Assembly (NCBI RefSeq): GCF_030818955.1
Contig: NZ_JAUTBF010000001.1
Span: 3,286,001-3,350,000 of the forward strand
Length of the DNA stretch: 64,000 nt
Reading direction: 5' to 3'
Source of the DNA: Microbacterium trichothecenolyticum
GTDB taxonomy: Bacteria; Actinomycetota; Actinomycetes; Actinomycetales; Microbacteriaceae
This document shows, piece after piece, positions 24,926 through 34,497 of the stretch. Below the pieces are notes generated by a model. It worked only from the letters and a program-made list of their open reading frames with translations. It searched no databases and was not told the origin of the DNA. Each line of letters begins with the position of its first letter. The stretch's first letter is position 1. A program made the translations under genes and the position numbers.

Positions 24926-26080
24926 GTGAAGCTCGAGGCTCCGGCATCCGCCGATCCGCGCGACGTGCTGCGGTCGCTGCGCGCCGGCGTGCTGGGAGCG
25001 GGACCGGCGGTGGCGTTGGGCGAAGCGTCGGGGCTGCCCGACGATGTGCCCGCGGGAACGGCCGTGGTCGTCACGACGTCGGGCTCGACCGGGGTGCCGA
25101 AGTCGGTCGCGATCAGTCGGAACGCCCTCATCAGCAGCGCGTACGCGACCGCCGCCCGTCTCGGCGAGGGGGCCTGGTTGCTCGCCCTGCCGCCGACATA
25201 CGTGGCCGGCGTGCAGGTGCTCGTGCGGGCCCTGCTGGCCGATCGCGAACCCGCGGTGGTGGCGGGGCCGTTCCGTGCCGAGCCGTTCGCCGCGGCCGCC
25301 CTGGGCATGGCATCGCACGAGAACGGCACGCGCGTGCCGACCTACACCTCGCTCGTGCCGGCGCAGCTGCAGCGGCTGTTGGATGCCGCCGACACCGACG
25401 CCACGGTCGCGCAGGCCCTGCGGTCGTTCGAGGCGATCCTCATCGGCGGCCAGGCGCTGGCCCCGGCGGTGCGCGAACGCGCAGAGGCCGTCGGCGCGCG
25501 GATCGTGCGCACCTACGGCTCCACCGAGACCAGCGGGGGCTGCGTGTACGACGGCGTTCCTCTCGACGGCGTGCGGGTCGCCGTCGTCGATGGCGAAGTG
25601 CGTCTGTCGGGTCCGGTGCTCGCCGACGGTTATCTCGGCGACCCCGCGCGCACGGCATCCGTCTTCCCCGCCGACGACGACGGCACGCGGTGGTATCGCA
25701 CCGGTGACGGGGGAGAGGTCGTCGCGGGGGTGCTGAGCGTGACCGGACGTCTCGACAACGTCATCGTCTCGGGCGGAGTGAACGTCTCGCTCGATCGGGT
25801 CGAGGCGGCGGTGCGCTCCGTCGCGGGCCTGGAGTCCGCGGTGGTCGTTCCCATCCCGGATGCCGTCTGGGGGCAGGGCTCCGCGGTGGTCGCGCCCGGT
25901 ATCGCCGTCGCCGACGAGCCCGGGGTGCTGGAGCGCGTGCGCGCGGCGGTGGGTGCGGCGGTCGGCGCGCCCGCACGCCCGGCGCGCGTCGTGGCCGTCG
26001 ACGAGGTTCCGCTGTTGTCGTCGGGCAAGCCCGATCGCGCGGCGCTGCGGGCCCTTCTCGCGGCGGACCCCCGCCTCTGA
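24926..26080 (+). CDS. menE: o-succinylbenzoate-CoA ligase (short form)
   Basis: This adenylate-forming enzyme activates o-succinylbenzoate with CoA. It has 384 residues, short for the superfamily but usual for actinobacterial MenE. The P-loop-like motif TTSGSTGVPKSV is at about 48-59. The A5 motif reads TYGSTETSGGCVYDG, the hinge DNVIVSGGVNVSLD precedes the C-terminal domain, and the catalytic lysine is in SSGKPDRAAL near the end. It starts at GTG 20 bp after menB, in an operon with it. Confidence 0.92.
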   Translation: MKLEAPASADPRDVLRSLRAGVLGAGPAVALGEASGLPDDVPAGTAVVVTTSGSTGVPKSVAISRNALISSAYATAARLGEGAWLLALPPTYVAGVQVLVRALLADREPAVVAGPFRAEPFAAAALGMASHENGTRVPTYTSLVPAQLQRLLDAADTDATVAQALRSFEAILIGGQALAPAVRERAEAVGARIVRTYGSTETSGGCVYDGVPLDGVRVAVVDGEVRLSGPVLADGYLGDPARTASVFPADDDGTRWYRTGDGGEVVAGVLSVTGRLDNVIVSGGVNVSLDRVEAAVRSVAGLESAVVVPIPDAVWGQGSAVVAPGIAVADEPGVLERVRAAVGAAVGAPARPARVVAVDEVPLLSSGKPDRAALRALLAADPRL

Positions 26081-26132
26081 CACCCTCCCCGCGGCGCGGG
26101 TGGCGTGGGCCGCGGGCTTAGGATGAGCCTCC

Positions 26133-27104
26133 GTGGCAGCACAGTCTCGTAAACGTTCGCACTCGGCCAAGAAACACCGTCCTCGGGGCAACCCGCAGAA
26201 GGCGAAGGGGGCAACGCGGCAGGCGGTCGCCCCGGCCACGGCGCGCGACTGGATCGCGGCGGCGCGCATCCGCACGCTGCCGCTGGCGATCACCCCGGTG
26301 CTCATCGGCACCGGCGCGGCCACCCTCGTCGACGACCGGCTCCATGGGGTGATCGCACTCGCGTGCCTCGCCGTCGCGTTCGCCCTGCAGATCGGGGTGA
26401 ACTACGCGAACGACTACAGCGACGGCGTCCGCGGCACCGACGACGTGCGCGTCGGGCCCGGCCGCCTCACGGGCGGGAAGAAGGCGAAGCCGCGCACGGT
26501 GCTCATCGTCGCGCTGGTGTTCTTCGCGCTCGCCGCGGTGATCGGACTCGGGCTGGTGATCCGTACGCAGCAGTGGTGGCTCATCGGCGTGGGCGCCCTC
26601 TGCATCATCGCCGCGTGGTTCTACACGGGCGGCAAGCGCCCCTACGGCTACAACGCGATGGGCGAGCTGTTCGTCTTCGTCTTCTTCGGCCTCGTCGCCA
26701 CTCTCGGCACCACGTGGGTGCAGGTGCAGTCGCTGCCCCAGGAGGCGTGGTTCGGCGCGGTCGCTGCGGGACTGCTCGCGTGCGCCGTGCTGCTGGCCAA
26801 CAACCTGCGCGACATCGATCAGGACCGCCGGGCCGGCAAGCGCACCCTGTCGGTGCTGATCGGTCGGCGCGCCACGCAGGTGCTGTTCACGCTCTTCGTG
26901 CTCGTGCCGTTCGCGATCGCCGTCTTCCTCGCGCTCGTCTACCCGGTGGCGTGGCTCACGCTCATCGCGTTGCTGGGCGGGCTGTCGGCCATCCTCATCG
27001 TGTGGACGTACCGCACCCCGCGCGAGCTCATCACGGCGCTGCAGGTCACGAGCTTCACCTCGGTCGCCTACGGGGCCCTGTTGTTCTGGGCGTTCGCGGC
27101 CTGA
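26133..27104 (+). CDS. menA: 1,4-dihydroxy-2-naphthoate polyprenyltransferase
   Basis: This membrane enzyme attaches the polyprenyl tail to DHNA. It has 323 residues with a basic cytoplasmic N-terminal tail, then eight to nine membrane helices. The prenyl-diphosphate/magnesium site is NYANDYSDGVRGTDD (about 90-104), and a second aspartate set is NNLRDIDQDRRAGKRTL. TAGGAT (26119-26124) ends 8 nt before the GTG start. It follows menE by 52 bp. Confidence 0.93.
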   Translation: MAAQSRKRSHSAKKHRPRGNPQKAKGATRQAVAPATARDWIAAARIRTLPLAITPVLIGTGAATLVDDRLHGVIALACLAVAFALQIGVNYANDYSDGVRGTDDVRVGPGRLTGGKKAKPRTVLIVALVFFALAAVIGLGLVIRTQQWWLIGVGALCIIAAWFYTGGKRPYGYNAMGELFVFVFFGLVATLGTTWVQVQSLPQEAWFGAVAAGLLACAVLLANNLRDIDQDRRAGKRTLSVLIGRRATQVLFTLFVLVPFAIAVFLALVYPVAWLTLIALLGGLSAILIVWTYRTPRELITALQVTSFTSVAYGALLFWAFAA

Positions 27105-27163
27105 CGGGCGCGGGCGTCCGCGGCGTGGCAGACAGCGGGCGCCGGCGTCTGAGCCGACCGGGC

Positions 27164-27481
27164 TCAGCGCGCGTCGGCGCCGGGCGTCTCGTCGCGGCGG
27201 GTCGCGTCGACGACCGCGTCTTCGGCGTCGGCGTCGGTCTCGGCACCGCTGCGACGACCGGTGGCGGTGCGCTCCGCGCGGCGTGCGGCGAGCCCGCCGG
27301 TGACGTCGTCGAGCGGGCGTCGCAGGAACAGCAGCGACAGGCTCAAGCCGATCAGCGCCGCGAAGATGGCCGCGAGCCACGGCACCTCCTGGAACACCGG
27401 GAAGAACAACAGCACGGCCAGCGGCACGAGGAATGCGAGCAGTCGCAGCACGGTGTAAACGAGGGCCGAGCGAGCACGCAT
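27164..27481 (-). CDS. DUF4229-type small membrane protein
   Basis: This 105-residue protein has two membrane helices (about 8-28 and 32-50), followed by a charged, acidic-and-arginine tail. It matches the actinobacterial DUF4229 family found beside menaquinone genes. The ATG at 27481 is chosen because TAGAAT (minus strand, plus 27489-27494) ends 7 nt before it; an ATG 9 nt upstream overlaps that box. It is divergent from the next gene, with both promoters packed in 75 bp. Confidence 0.8.
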   Translation of the reverse strand: MRARSALVYTVLRLLAFLVPLAVLLFFPVFQEVPWLAAIFAALIGLSLSLLFLRRPLDDVTGGLAARRAERTATGRRSGAETDADAEDAVVDATRRDETPGADAR

Positions 27482-27488
27482 GCTTCCC

Positions 27489-27550
27489 ATTCTACGGCGG
27501 CTCCCGAAAGCGCCGGCGCCCGGCCTCCGTCCAGCCGGCGCACGTAGAAT
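27489..27550. promoter_or_regulatory. divergent leaderless promoters (two TAGAAT boxes)
   Basis: TAGAAT on the minus strand (27489-27494) serves the DUF4229 gene with a 7 nt gap. TAGAAT on the plus strand (27545-27550) serves the PLD-N gene with a 6 nt gap. The boxes share the same sequence and are 50 bp apart. Confidence 0.55.
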
Positions 27551-27556
27551 CGGGTC

Positions 27557-27970
27557 ATGGCACGGCTGCTTCTCATCCTGGCGCTCGTGGCGACCGTCTT
27601 CTGGGTCTACACGATCGTGGACTGCGCCGTGCAGCCGTCGTCGCGACACCGCGGCGTCAGCAAGGGTGCGTGGATGGCCATCGTGATCCTGCTGCCCGTG
27701 CTGGGCGGCATCCTGTGGTTCGTCATCGGGCGTGGGCGTGCCGGTCAGCCCGTCCTGCGGCGCGCGCCCGACGACGATCCCGAGTTCCTCGGCCGTATGT
27801 CGGTGAGTGCTCGCGCGGATCAGGACGAGCGGATCCGCCGCCTCGAGGAAGAACTCGCGCAACTCGATTCCGAGGCCGACGATCCGACCCCGCCGAAGCC
27901 CTCCACCGGGCCCGACGACACCCCGGGCACGGGCGACGACGACCCGCGCGGCCGCGGCGTCGTCGGCTGA
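27557..27970 (+). CDS. phospholipase D/nuclease N-terminal-type (PLDc_N) membrane protein
   Basis: This 137-residue protein has two membrane helices (about 3-22 and 38-58) separated by a short basic loop, with WxxYTIVDC and a second-helix pattern GGILWFVIGRGR as in the PLDc_N domain. A short coiled stretch (RIRRLEEELAQLDSE) and a disordered acidic, proline-rich tail follow. No nuclease domain is attached. Its stop is 3 bp before menD, so the two are probably co-transcribed. Confidence 0.82.
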   Translation: MARLLLILALVATVFWVYTIVDCAVQPSSRHRGVSKGAWMAIVILLPVLGGILWFVIGRGRAGQPVLRRAPDDDPEFLGRMSVSARADQDERIRRLEEELAQLDSEADDPTPPKPSTGPDDTPGTGDDDPRGRGVVG

Positions 27971-27973
27971 GCC

Positions 27974-29776
27974 GTGATCCCGGTGACCGGCCGTTGCGCC
28001 GCGCCCTCGACCGATGCCGCCGCGGCCCTGATGGCGGGTTTCGTCGCGCGCGGAGTGCGACACGTGGTCGTCAGTCCCGGCTCGCGCTCCCAGGCGCTCG
28101 CCCTCGTCGCCGCCGAACTCGAGGCCGCAGGACTCATCCGCCTGCACGTGCGCATCGACGAGCGTGTCGCGGGGTTCACCGCCCTGGGCATCGGGCGCGA
28201 GAGCGGGATGCCGGCCCTCGTCGTCTGCACCTCGGGTACCGCTGTCGCGAACCTGCTGCCCGCCACGCTCGAAGCGCATCACGCGGGGGTTCCGCTCGTG
28301 CTGTTGACCGCGGATCGCCCGCCCGAGCTGCGCGGCGTCGGGGCGAATCAGACCACCCGTCAGCCGGGGCTGTTCCGCTCCGCCGTGCGGTTCGAAGCCG
28401 ACCTCACGGTCCCCGACCAGACCGACGACGACGGCTCCGCCCAGCAGACCGCGGTCGCCGACGCGCTCGCCGCCTCGGCCCTGGCCGCCGCACGGGGCGA
28501 GGGTGCGCGCGCCGCCGGTCCGGTCCATCTCAACGTGCCGCTGCGCGAGCCCCTCGCCGGGGCCGTGCCCACCTGGCTCACCGAGCGGGCGGCATCCGCG
28601 CCTGCCTCCGCCGCCGACCGGGCCGAGGTCGCCCGTGCCGATGACGCCGAGGCAGCCTCGGGAGCCCTCTACCAGGGCGGCGGCGGTATCGGTGAGTCCG
28701 ACCTCCCGCCCGAGCTCGAGGGCGTGCACGTCGTCGAGCCGGGCCCGGCGACCATCGTCGTCGCGGGCGCGGATGCCGGACCCGCGGCCGAGCAGTTCGC
28801 ACACGAGGGCGGGTTCCCGCTCGTGGCCGAGATCGTCAGCGGTGCCCGTTTCGGGCGTCAGATCGTGCACGGCTACCGCCCTCTTCTGGACGACCCCGAG
28901 CTGGGGGGCCGCGTCGAGCGCGTCGTCGTGTTCGGCCGACCGACGCTCAGTCGCGAGGTCACCCGCCTGCTGTCGCGCGACGACGTCGAGGTGGTCGCCG
29001 TGCGTGGGCCGGGCGAGCCCGTCAACCTCAACGGCGCCGCCGTCGCCGTCGACTCGGTACGCGTCGGTCCCGGTCCGACCGATCGCGTCTGGCTGGGGGA
29101 GTGGATGCGCGCTTCGCGCGCCGCGGCCGTCGACCTTTCTCCGCCCGCGCCGGATGCCGACGGCTTGGCGTCGGCCGTTCCCCACGAGCGCCTGGGCGCG
29201 ATCAACGCCGAGGTCCAGGTGATACGCGCCCCGCTCGACCGCGCCGCGCTCGCCGATGCCCTCTGGCGCGCGACCTGGCCGCACGACCGGCTGATGTTCG
29301 GCTCCTCGCGCCTGGTGCGCGTGGCCGACGAGGTGTTGGGTGGCAAGAAGGTCGCGGTGCACTCCAACCGCGGGCTCGCCGGCATCGACGGCACGATCGC
29401 CACGGCGACCGGCGTCGCCCTCGCCAGCCAAGACGACGAGCGTCCGGGCGTGACCCGCGTGCTGCTGGGCGACCTCGCGTTCCTGCATGACATCGGCGCG
29501 CTGCTGCTCTCCCCGGGGGAGAGCGAACCGCGCATGCAGGTGATCGTGGGCAACGACGGCGGGGGGACCATCTTCGACGGCCTCGAGGTGGCCGCCGTGG
29601 CCGGGGCCGATGCGATGTCGCGCGTGCAGTACACCCCGCACACGGCGCGCCTCGAGCAGCTCGCCCTCGCCTTCGGCTGGGAGTACCACCGCTGCACGAC
29701 GCGCGTCGCCCTCGACCAGGTGCTGACCGCCCCCACCGGCGGCCGTCACCTCATCGAGGTGCCGCTGCCGCGGTGA
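27974..29776 (+). CDS. menD: SEPHCHC synthase (MenD)
   Basis: This thiamine-diphosphate enzyme condenses isochorismate with 2-oxoglutarate, the first committed step of menaquinone synthesis. It has 600 residues. The conserved glutamate that activates ThDP is in HVRIDERVAGFTALG near residue 57. The first domain continues with SGTAVANLLPA and LTADRPPELRGVGANQTTRQ. The ThDP/Mg motif in the third domain is around GDLAFLHDIGALLL with NDGGGTIFDGLE. The GTG start follows the PLDc_N gene directly. Confidence 0.93.
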   Translation: MIPVTGRCAAPSTDAAAALMAGFVARGVRHVVVSPGSRSQALALVAAELEAAGLIRLHVRIDERVAGFTALGIGRESGMPALVVCTSGTAVANLLPATLEAHHAGVPLVLLTADRPPELRGVGANQTTRQPGLFRSAVRFEADLTVPDQTDDDGSAQQTAVADALAASALAAARGEGARAAGPVHLNVPLREPLAGAVPTWLTERAASAPASAADRAEVARADDAEAASGALYQGGGGIGESDLPPELEGVHVVEPGPATIVVAGADAGPAAEQFAHEGGFPLVAEIVSGARFGRQIVHGYRPLLDDPELGGRVERVVVFGRPTLSREVTRLLSRDDVEVVAVRGPGEPVNLNGAAVAVDSVRVGPGPTDRVWLGEWMRASRAAAVDLSPPAPDADGLASAVPHERLGAINAEVQVIRAPLDRAALADALWRATWPHDRLMFGSSRLVRVADEVLGGKKVAVHSNRGLAGIDGTIATATGVALASQDDERPGVTRVLLGDLAFLHDIGALLLSPGESEPRMQVIVGNDGGGTIFDGLEVAAVAGADAMSRVQYTPHTARLEQLALAFGWEYHRCTTRVALDQVLTAPTGGRHLIEVPLPR

Positions 29777-29831
29777 GCCCCGTCGCGTCAAGCACTGGCG
29801 GGCCGGGCCAACGCCGCGACACCATGGGCGC

Positions 29832-30689
29832 ATGAGCACGAACAGCAGATGGTCGACGCCCGCCGCCGAGGCGCTGCGCGTCGAACCGGGGTTCTCCCTC
29901 GTCGACATCGACACGCGATCCACCCCCGGATACGACGGCGACAAGACCACCGGCACGGCCGACCTGGAAGCCGGGCGCGCACCCCTCGAAGGCCTGCAGG
30001 AGCGCCTCTTCGCGCAGAGCGTCGCGGGCACCGCGACCGGCTCGGTGCTGCTCGTGCTGCAGGCGATGGACACCGCCGGCAAGGGAGGCATCGTGCGGCA
30101 CGTGGTCGGCTCGGTCGACCCGCAGGGCGTCGAGCTGGCGTCGTTCAAGAAGCCCACGGCCGAGGAACTCGAGCACGACTTCCTCTGGCGCATCGAGAAG
30201 CGTCTCCCCGATGCCGGACGGCTCGGCGTCTTCGACCGTTCGCATTACGAGGACGTGCTGATCGGACGCGTGCGCGAGCTTGCTCCGGCCGAGGAGATCG
30301 AGCGGCGCTACGGGGCGATCGTGAACTTCGAGGCGGAGGCCGCGGATCTCGGCATCCGGGTGGTCAAGGTCATGCTGCACATCTCGAAGGACGAGCAGCG
30401 CGAACGCCTGGCCGAGCGACTCGAGCGGCCCGACAAGCACTGGAAGTACAACCCCTCCGACGTCGACGAGCGGGCGCTGTGGGACGAGTACATGCGGGCC
30501 TACCAGGTGGCTATCGACCGTACGTCGACACCCGTGGCTCCGTGGCACGTCATCCCCGCGGACCGCAAGTGGTACGCGCGCCTGGCCGTTCAGCAGCTGC
30601 TGGTCGACGCCCTCGAAGACATCGACCCGCACTGGCCCGCGGCCGACTACGACGTCGAGGTCGAGAAGGCGCGGCTCGCGAGCTCGTGA
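29832..30689 (+). CDS. ppk2: polyphosphate kinase 2 family protein
   Basis: This 285-residue PPK2-family phosphotransferase uses polyphosphate to phosphorylate nucleotides. The Walker-A-like motif MDTAGKGG is near 79-86, the Walker-B-like aspartate is in FDRSHYEDVLIGRV (about 137-150), and the lid segment is KPTAEELEHDFLWRIEKRLP. The single-domain length fits class I or III enzymes; the exact nucleotide substrate cannot be told. The gene is convergent with menF, 4 bp apart. Confidence 0.92.
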   Translation: MSTNSRWSTPAAEALRVEPGFSLVDIDTRSTPGYDGDKTTGTADLEAGRAPLEGLQERLFAQSVAGTATGSVLLVLQAMDTAGKGGIVRHVVGSVDPQGVELASFKKPTAEELEHDFLWRIEKRLPDAGRLGVFDRSHYEDVLIGRVRELAPAEEIERRYGAIVNFEAEAADLGIRVVKVMLHISKDEQRERLAERLERPDKHWKYNPSDVDERALWDEYMRAYQVAIDRTSTPVAPWHVIPADRKWYARLAVQQLLVDALEDIDPHWPAADYDVEVEKARLASS

Positions 30690-30693
30690 GCGA

Positions 30694-31971
30694 TCAGGCG
30701 AGCGCTTCGACGATCGGGCGGAACTTCACCCGTGTCTCGAGCAGCTCCGACTCCGGGACGCTGTCGGCGACGATTCCCGCTCCGGCGTAGGCGGTGATGG
30801 GAGCCGTCGGCGACGACGGGGCCGCGCGGCCGATCTGCGCGCAGCGCAGTGCGATGGCCCACTCGCCGTCGCCCGAAGCGTCCGTCCAGCCCACGGCTCC
30901 GGCGTAGCGACCCCGGTCGAACGGCTCGAGGCGGCGGATGACGTCCATCGCGGCGGCCGTGGGCGTTCCGGCGACGGCGGCGGTGGGATGCAGCACCGAC
31001 AGCAGGTCGAGCGACGACGCGTTCTCGCTCAGCACGCCCTCGACGTCGGTGGCGAGGTGCCAGACGTTCGGCAGCTTCAGCGTGAACGGCTGATCGGCCG
31101 CGGCGAGCGACGAGGTGTGCGGTTCGAGCGCCGTCAGTACGCTACGCACCGCGAAGCGATGCTCCTCCTGGTCTTTCGTGCTGCGCGTGAGGGCGACCGC
31201 GGCAGCCACGTCACTGTCGGCGTCGCCGCCGCGCGCGGTCGTGCCGGCCAGCACGCGCGCGGTCACGGTCCGCTTCGACACGGTCACGAGGGTCTCGGGG
31301 CTCGCGCCGATGAGGCCGTCGACGGCGAAGACCCAGCAGTCGGGGTAGCCCTCGAGCAGCGATCGCACCAGGCGCCGTAGGTCGGAGCCGGCCGGAACGG
31401 TGCCGACGATGTCGCGGGCGAGCACGACCTTGCCGACCTCGCGGGCGCCGATGGCTTCGACGGCCTGGCGGACGGCATCCTGATAGCCCTCGGCGCTCTG
31501 CCGACCGGGGCCGAGCGTGGCCGACCAGTGCGGGCCGAACGGGGAGCGCGGGGGAAGCTCGGGCTCGTGCTCGTCGGGGGTGTCGTCGAAGGCGAGCCGG
31601 GTCACCCACGCGCGGCCGCTGTGGCGTCCGACGATCATGCCGGGTACGCGCAGCACGTTGTCTCGTTCGGACTGCGGGTCGAACACGAACGACCCGAAAG
31701 CGACCAGGCCCGTCCCCGGCAACTGCACCGGGTCGTCGATCTCGGCGGCGGCCGCGATCGCGCGCCAGCGCTCGGCGATCGAGGCGTCGCCGGGCTGTGC
31801 GCCCACGTAACGCAGCGTCAGCAGGTCGCCGAAGGCCGCGAGCGACTCGCCTCGCCGACACCAGAAGAGCGGGTCGTACGGCGTGGTGTAGGCCAGGACA
31901 TCGTCCATGGGAGGGAGTTCCCGTGTGACCACGCGCAGGCGCGGCACGGCGTCATCCGCGGGTTCGAGCAC
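30694..31971 (-). CDS. menF: isochorismate synthase
   Basis: This chorismate-binding enzyme converts chorismate to isochorismate for menaquinone. It has about 425 residues from GTG 31971, chosen because TACGCT on the minus strand (plus 31979-31984) ends 7 nt upstream; an in-frame ATG at 31995 would place the box inside the gene. Conserved segments include REVGKVVLARDIVG with the general-base lysine, the GASPETLVTV strand, and the Mg site around KDQEEHRFAV and HPTAAVAGTP. No siderophore genes are nearby, so a menaquinone role is preferred over EntC. Confidence 0.9.
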   Translation of the reverse strand: MLEPADDAVPRLRVVTRELPPMDDVLAYTTPYDPLFWCRRGESLAAFGDLLTLRYVGAQPGDASIAERWRAIAAAAEIDDPVQLPGTGLVAFGSFVFDPQSERDNVLRVPGMIVGRHSGRAWVTRLAFDDTPDEHEPELPPRSPFGPHWSATLGPGRQSAEGYQDAVRQAVEAIGAREVGKVVLARDIVGTVPAGSDLRRLVRSLLEGYPDCWVFAVDGLIGASPETLVTVSKRTVTARVLAGTTARGGDADSDVAAAVALTRSTKDQEEHRFAVRSVLTALEPHTSSLAAADQPFTLKLPNVWHLATDVEGVLSENASSLDLLSVLHPTAAVAGTPTAAAMDVIRRLEPFDRGRYAGAVGWTDASGDGEWAIALRCAQIGRAAPSSPTAPITAYAGAGIVADSVPESELLETRVKFRPIVEALA

Positions 31972-32042
31972 GTCTTTCAGCGTAGACCCGCCCACCGCGC
32001 GGGGCGGCGACGGCCACCGGATGGCGACCTAGAATCCGAATC

Positions 32043-32618
32043 ATGAGCAACCGTCCCGCCCCCGGCACCCGCCTGCTGTTCGAGTGGCGCAAATGGGACG
32101 GCTCGCCGCACTGGGTGCAAGACAGCGTGTATCTCGGATCCGACGAGTGGGGGGAGTGGTTCGGCCAGCAGGTGGGGTGGCGCAGCGAGCGCCCGGGCGC
32201 CTCGTTCGTGTGCCGCCAGCCGAACGTCACGCTCGTGCCGGCCAGCGGAGACTGGGCCTTCACGCACAATGCCGATCCGCACCCCGTCGCGGTGTACATC
32301 GATCTGGCGTGGGACATCCGGTGGCACACCGACGGCGTGCCGCGTGGAATCGACATGGATCTCGACGTCGTGCGTCGCACCGACGACCGCGGCATCTGGA
32401 TCGACGATCGCGACGAGTGGGACGAGCACCGCGTGCGGTACGGCTATCCGTCGGAGGTCGTGGCGCATCTGGAGGCGACCGCGCTCGACCTCGAGCGGCG
32501 GGTACGAGCGGGCGAGGCGCCCTTCTCGGATGCCGTGACCGGCCCGTGGCTCGCACGCCTCGCGGCGCTGGCAACCCCCGACGAACAGTCGGGCGTGCGG
32601 CCTAGACTCGACGGGTGA
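32043..32618 (+). CDS. DUF402 domain protein (FomD-like fold)
   Basis: This 191-residue protein has the DUF402 pattern: [10 protein letters not shown] near the N-terminus, [16 protein letters not shown], and the metal-binding-type acidic segment [26 protein letters not shown] at about 101-126 (shown in full only by position). Family members such as FomD bind divalent metals and hydrolyse nucleotide-linked phosphonates or diphosphates. TAGAAT (32030-32035) ends 7 nt before the ATG. The stop overlaps the menG start (GTGA). Confidence 0.82.
   Translation: MSNRPAPGTRLLFEWRKWDGSPHWVQDSVYLGSDEWGEWFGQQVGWRSERPGASFVCRQPNVTLVPASGDWAFTHNADPHPVAVYIDLAWDIRWHTDGVPRGIDMDLDVVRRTDDRGIWIDDRDEWDEHRVRYGYPSEVVAHLEATALDLERRVRAGEAPFSDAVTGPWLARLAALATPDEQSGVRPRLDG
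32603..32608 (+). promoter_or_regulatory. -10 box (TAGACT) for leaderless menG inside the DUF402 gene
   Basis: TAGACT ends 6 nt before GTG 32615 and lies within the last codons of the upstream gene, so menG can be expressed separately. Confidence 0.5.
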
Positions 32619-33334
32619 GCAGCGACCCCAACCGCGCCGATCTCGGTAAAGACCCGCAGCGCGTCAGCGGCATGTTCGACCAGGTCGCCGCGGCCTACGA
32701 CCGCACGAACACCGTGTTGAGCCTCGGCAACGACCGTCTTTGGCGCGCCGCCACGCTGCGGGCCGTCGCCCCCAAGCGCGGGGAGCGGATCCTCGACCTG
32801 GCCGCCGGCACCGGCACCTCGTCGATGGCGTTCGTCCCCAGCGGCGCGCACGTGGTCGCCGCCGATTTCTCGCGGGGAATGATCGCCGAGGGACGCCGCC
32901 GCCATGCCGACGTGCCGAATCTCGAGTTCGTGCAGGCGGATGCCACCGACCTCCCCTTCGCCGACGGCGAGTTCGACGCGGTGACGATGTCGTTCGGCCT
33001 GCGCAACGTCAACGACCCGCGTCGCGCGCTGCGCGAACTGCGCCGGGTCACCCGCCCCGGGGGGCGCATCGTGGTGTGCGAGTTCTCGCACCCGCAGTCC
33101 CGGGCCTTCAACAGCCTCTACCGCTTCTACAACGGCCGCGTCCTCCCCCTCGTGGCGAAGGCCGTCAGCTCCAACGCCGAGGCCTACGACTACCTCAACG
33201 AGTCGATCCGCGACTGGCCCGACCAAGCGACGCTCGCGCGCTGGATGCGCGACTCGGGGTGGGACGACGTCGCCTATCGCAACCTCACGTCCGGCATCGT
33301 GGCTCTGCACCGCGGCATCCGTCCGGCTTCGTAG
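32615..33334 (+). CDS. menG: demethylmenaquinone methyltransferase
   Basis: This SAM-dependent class I methyltransferase catalyses the last step of menaquinone synthesis. It has 239 residues. It shows the UbiE/MenG pattern: [20 protein letters not shown] at the start (about 8-28), the SAM motif [15 protein letters not shown], and [19 protein letters not shown] followed by FSHPQS. It starts 4 bp inside the DUF402 gene and is followed by the polyprenyl synthase gene, so tail synthesis and final methylation are encoded together. Confidence 0.93.
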   Translation: MSSDPNRADLGKDPQRVSGMFDQVAAAYDRTNTVLSLGNDRLWRAATLRAVAPKRGERILDLAAGTGTSSMAFVPSGAHVVAADFSRGMIAEGRRRHADVPNLEFVQADATDLPFADGEFDAVTMSFGLRNVNDPRRALRELRRVTRPGGRIVVCEFSHPQSRAFNSLYRFYNGRVLPLVAKAVSSNAEAYDYLNESIRDWPDQATLARWMRDSGWDDVAYRNLTSGIVALHRGIRPAS

Positions 33335-33396
33335 AGCCCTGTCAACCGTCGAGATACCCGCGGTAGCCGCGGGCCGCGCCAGGATAGGCTGAAATG

Positions 33397-34458
33397 GTGA
33401 CCCCGAGACCGCCCGCGGCCGGCACCCGCCTGTCGGGCAAGCTGGGCCTGAGTGACCGCATCTTCGCAGGCCTCCGTTCGCGCACCCTGCTCTCCACCGT
33501 CGAGGCGGGACTCTCTCGCGTCGAGAGCGAGCTCGAGGTCGAGGTGCGCAGCGCCGACCGGCTCGCCGACGTGGCCGCGCGCTACCTCTACGAGGCCGGC
33601 GGCAAGCGCGTGCGCCCGATGCTGGCGATCCTCACCGCGCAGCTGGGACAGGGCACGACGAAAGAGGTCGTCGAGGTCGCCACGGCCCTCGAACTGACTC
33701 ACCTCGGCTCGCTGTACCACGACGACGTCATGGACGGCGCCGACAAGCGCCGCGGCGTCCCCAGCGCGCAGACGGTGTGGGGCAACAACATCGCCATCCT
33801 CACCGGTGATCTGCTCTTCTCGCGCGCGAGCCAACTGATGGCTCGTCGGGGAGAGCGCGCCATCCAGCTGCAGGCCGACACGTTCGAGCGGCTCGTGCTG
33901 GGCCAGATGCACGAGACGGTCGGCCCCCAGGAGGGCGACGAGCCCGTCGAGTTCTACCTGCGTGTGCTCGCCGACAAAACCGGTTCGCTCATCGCCGCTG
34001 CGGCTCAGTGCGGCGTCATCTACTCGGGCGCGCCCGAGGAGTTCGAGCAGCCCATGGTCGTGTTCGGTGAGAAGGCCGGCGTCGCCTTCCAGCTGCTCGA
34101 CGACGTCATCGACCTGTCGCCCGATCCGTCCGAGACCGGCAAGGTGCCCGGCACCGACCTGCGCGCGGGCGTGCCCACCATGCCCTATCTGCTGCTGGGG
34201 CACCGCTCCGACGCGGCCTCGGCCGACCTCCGCGCGCGCATCGACGAGGGGCAGGAGCGCATCGCCGCCGGCGCCGACCCCTCGATCCTCGACGCCGCGC
34301 TCGCGGAGCTCCGCGACCACGACACCACGCACGAGACGCTGCGCCTCGCGCACCGGTGGTCGCAAGAGGCGATCGACGCCCTCGCGCCGCTGCCGGACGG
34401 CGCCGTGCGCGAGGCGCTGACGCGCTTCGCCCGCGCGGTCGCCGACCGCTCGGCCTGA
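33397..34458 (+). CDS. polyprenyl (probably hepta- to nonaprenyl) diphosphate synthase
   Basis: This trans-prenyltransferase makes the menaquinone side chain. It has 353 residues from GTG 33397. That start is preferred because TAGGCT (33385-33390) ends 6 nt before it; an ATG directly before it (33394) would leave only 3 nt. The first aspartate-rich motif is YHDDVMDGAD (D109-D113), the second FQLLDDVIDL, with GGKRVRPML near 69-77. Small or large residues before the first motif set chain length, but the product length cannot be read safely. It follows menG by 62 bp. Confidence 0.9.
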   Translation: MTPRPPAAGTRLSGKLGLSDRIFAGLRSRTLLSTVEAGLSRVESELEVEVRSADRLADVAARYLYEAGGKRVRPMLAILTAQLGQGTTKEVVEVATALELTHLGSLYHDDVMDGADKRRGVPSAQTVWGNNIAILTGDLLFSRASQLMARRGERAIQLQADTFERLVLGQMHETVGPQEGDEPVEFYLRVLADKTGSLIAAAAQCGVIYSGAPEEFEQPMVVFGEKAGVAFQLLDDVIDLSPDPSETGKVPGTDLRAGVPTMPYLLLGHRSDAASADLRARIDEGQERIAAGADPSILDAALAELRDHDTTHETLRLAHRWSQEAIDALAPLPDGAVREALTRFARAVADRSA

Positions 34459-34497
34459 CCTTTTCCACCCCCCCCGATCACGATCGAGAGGACCCCC

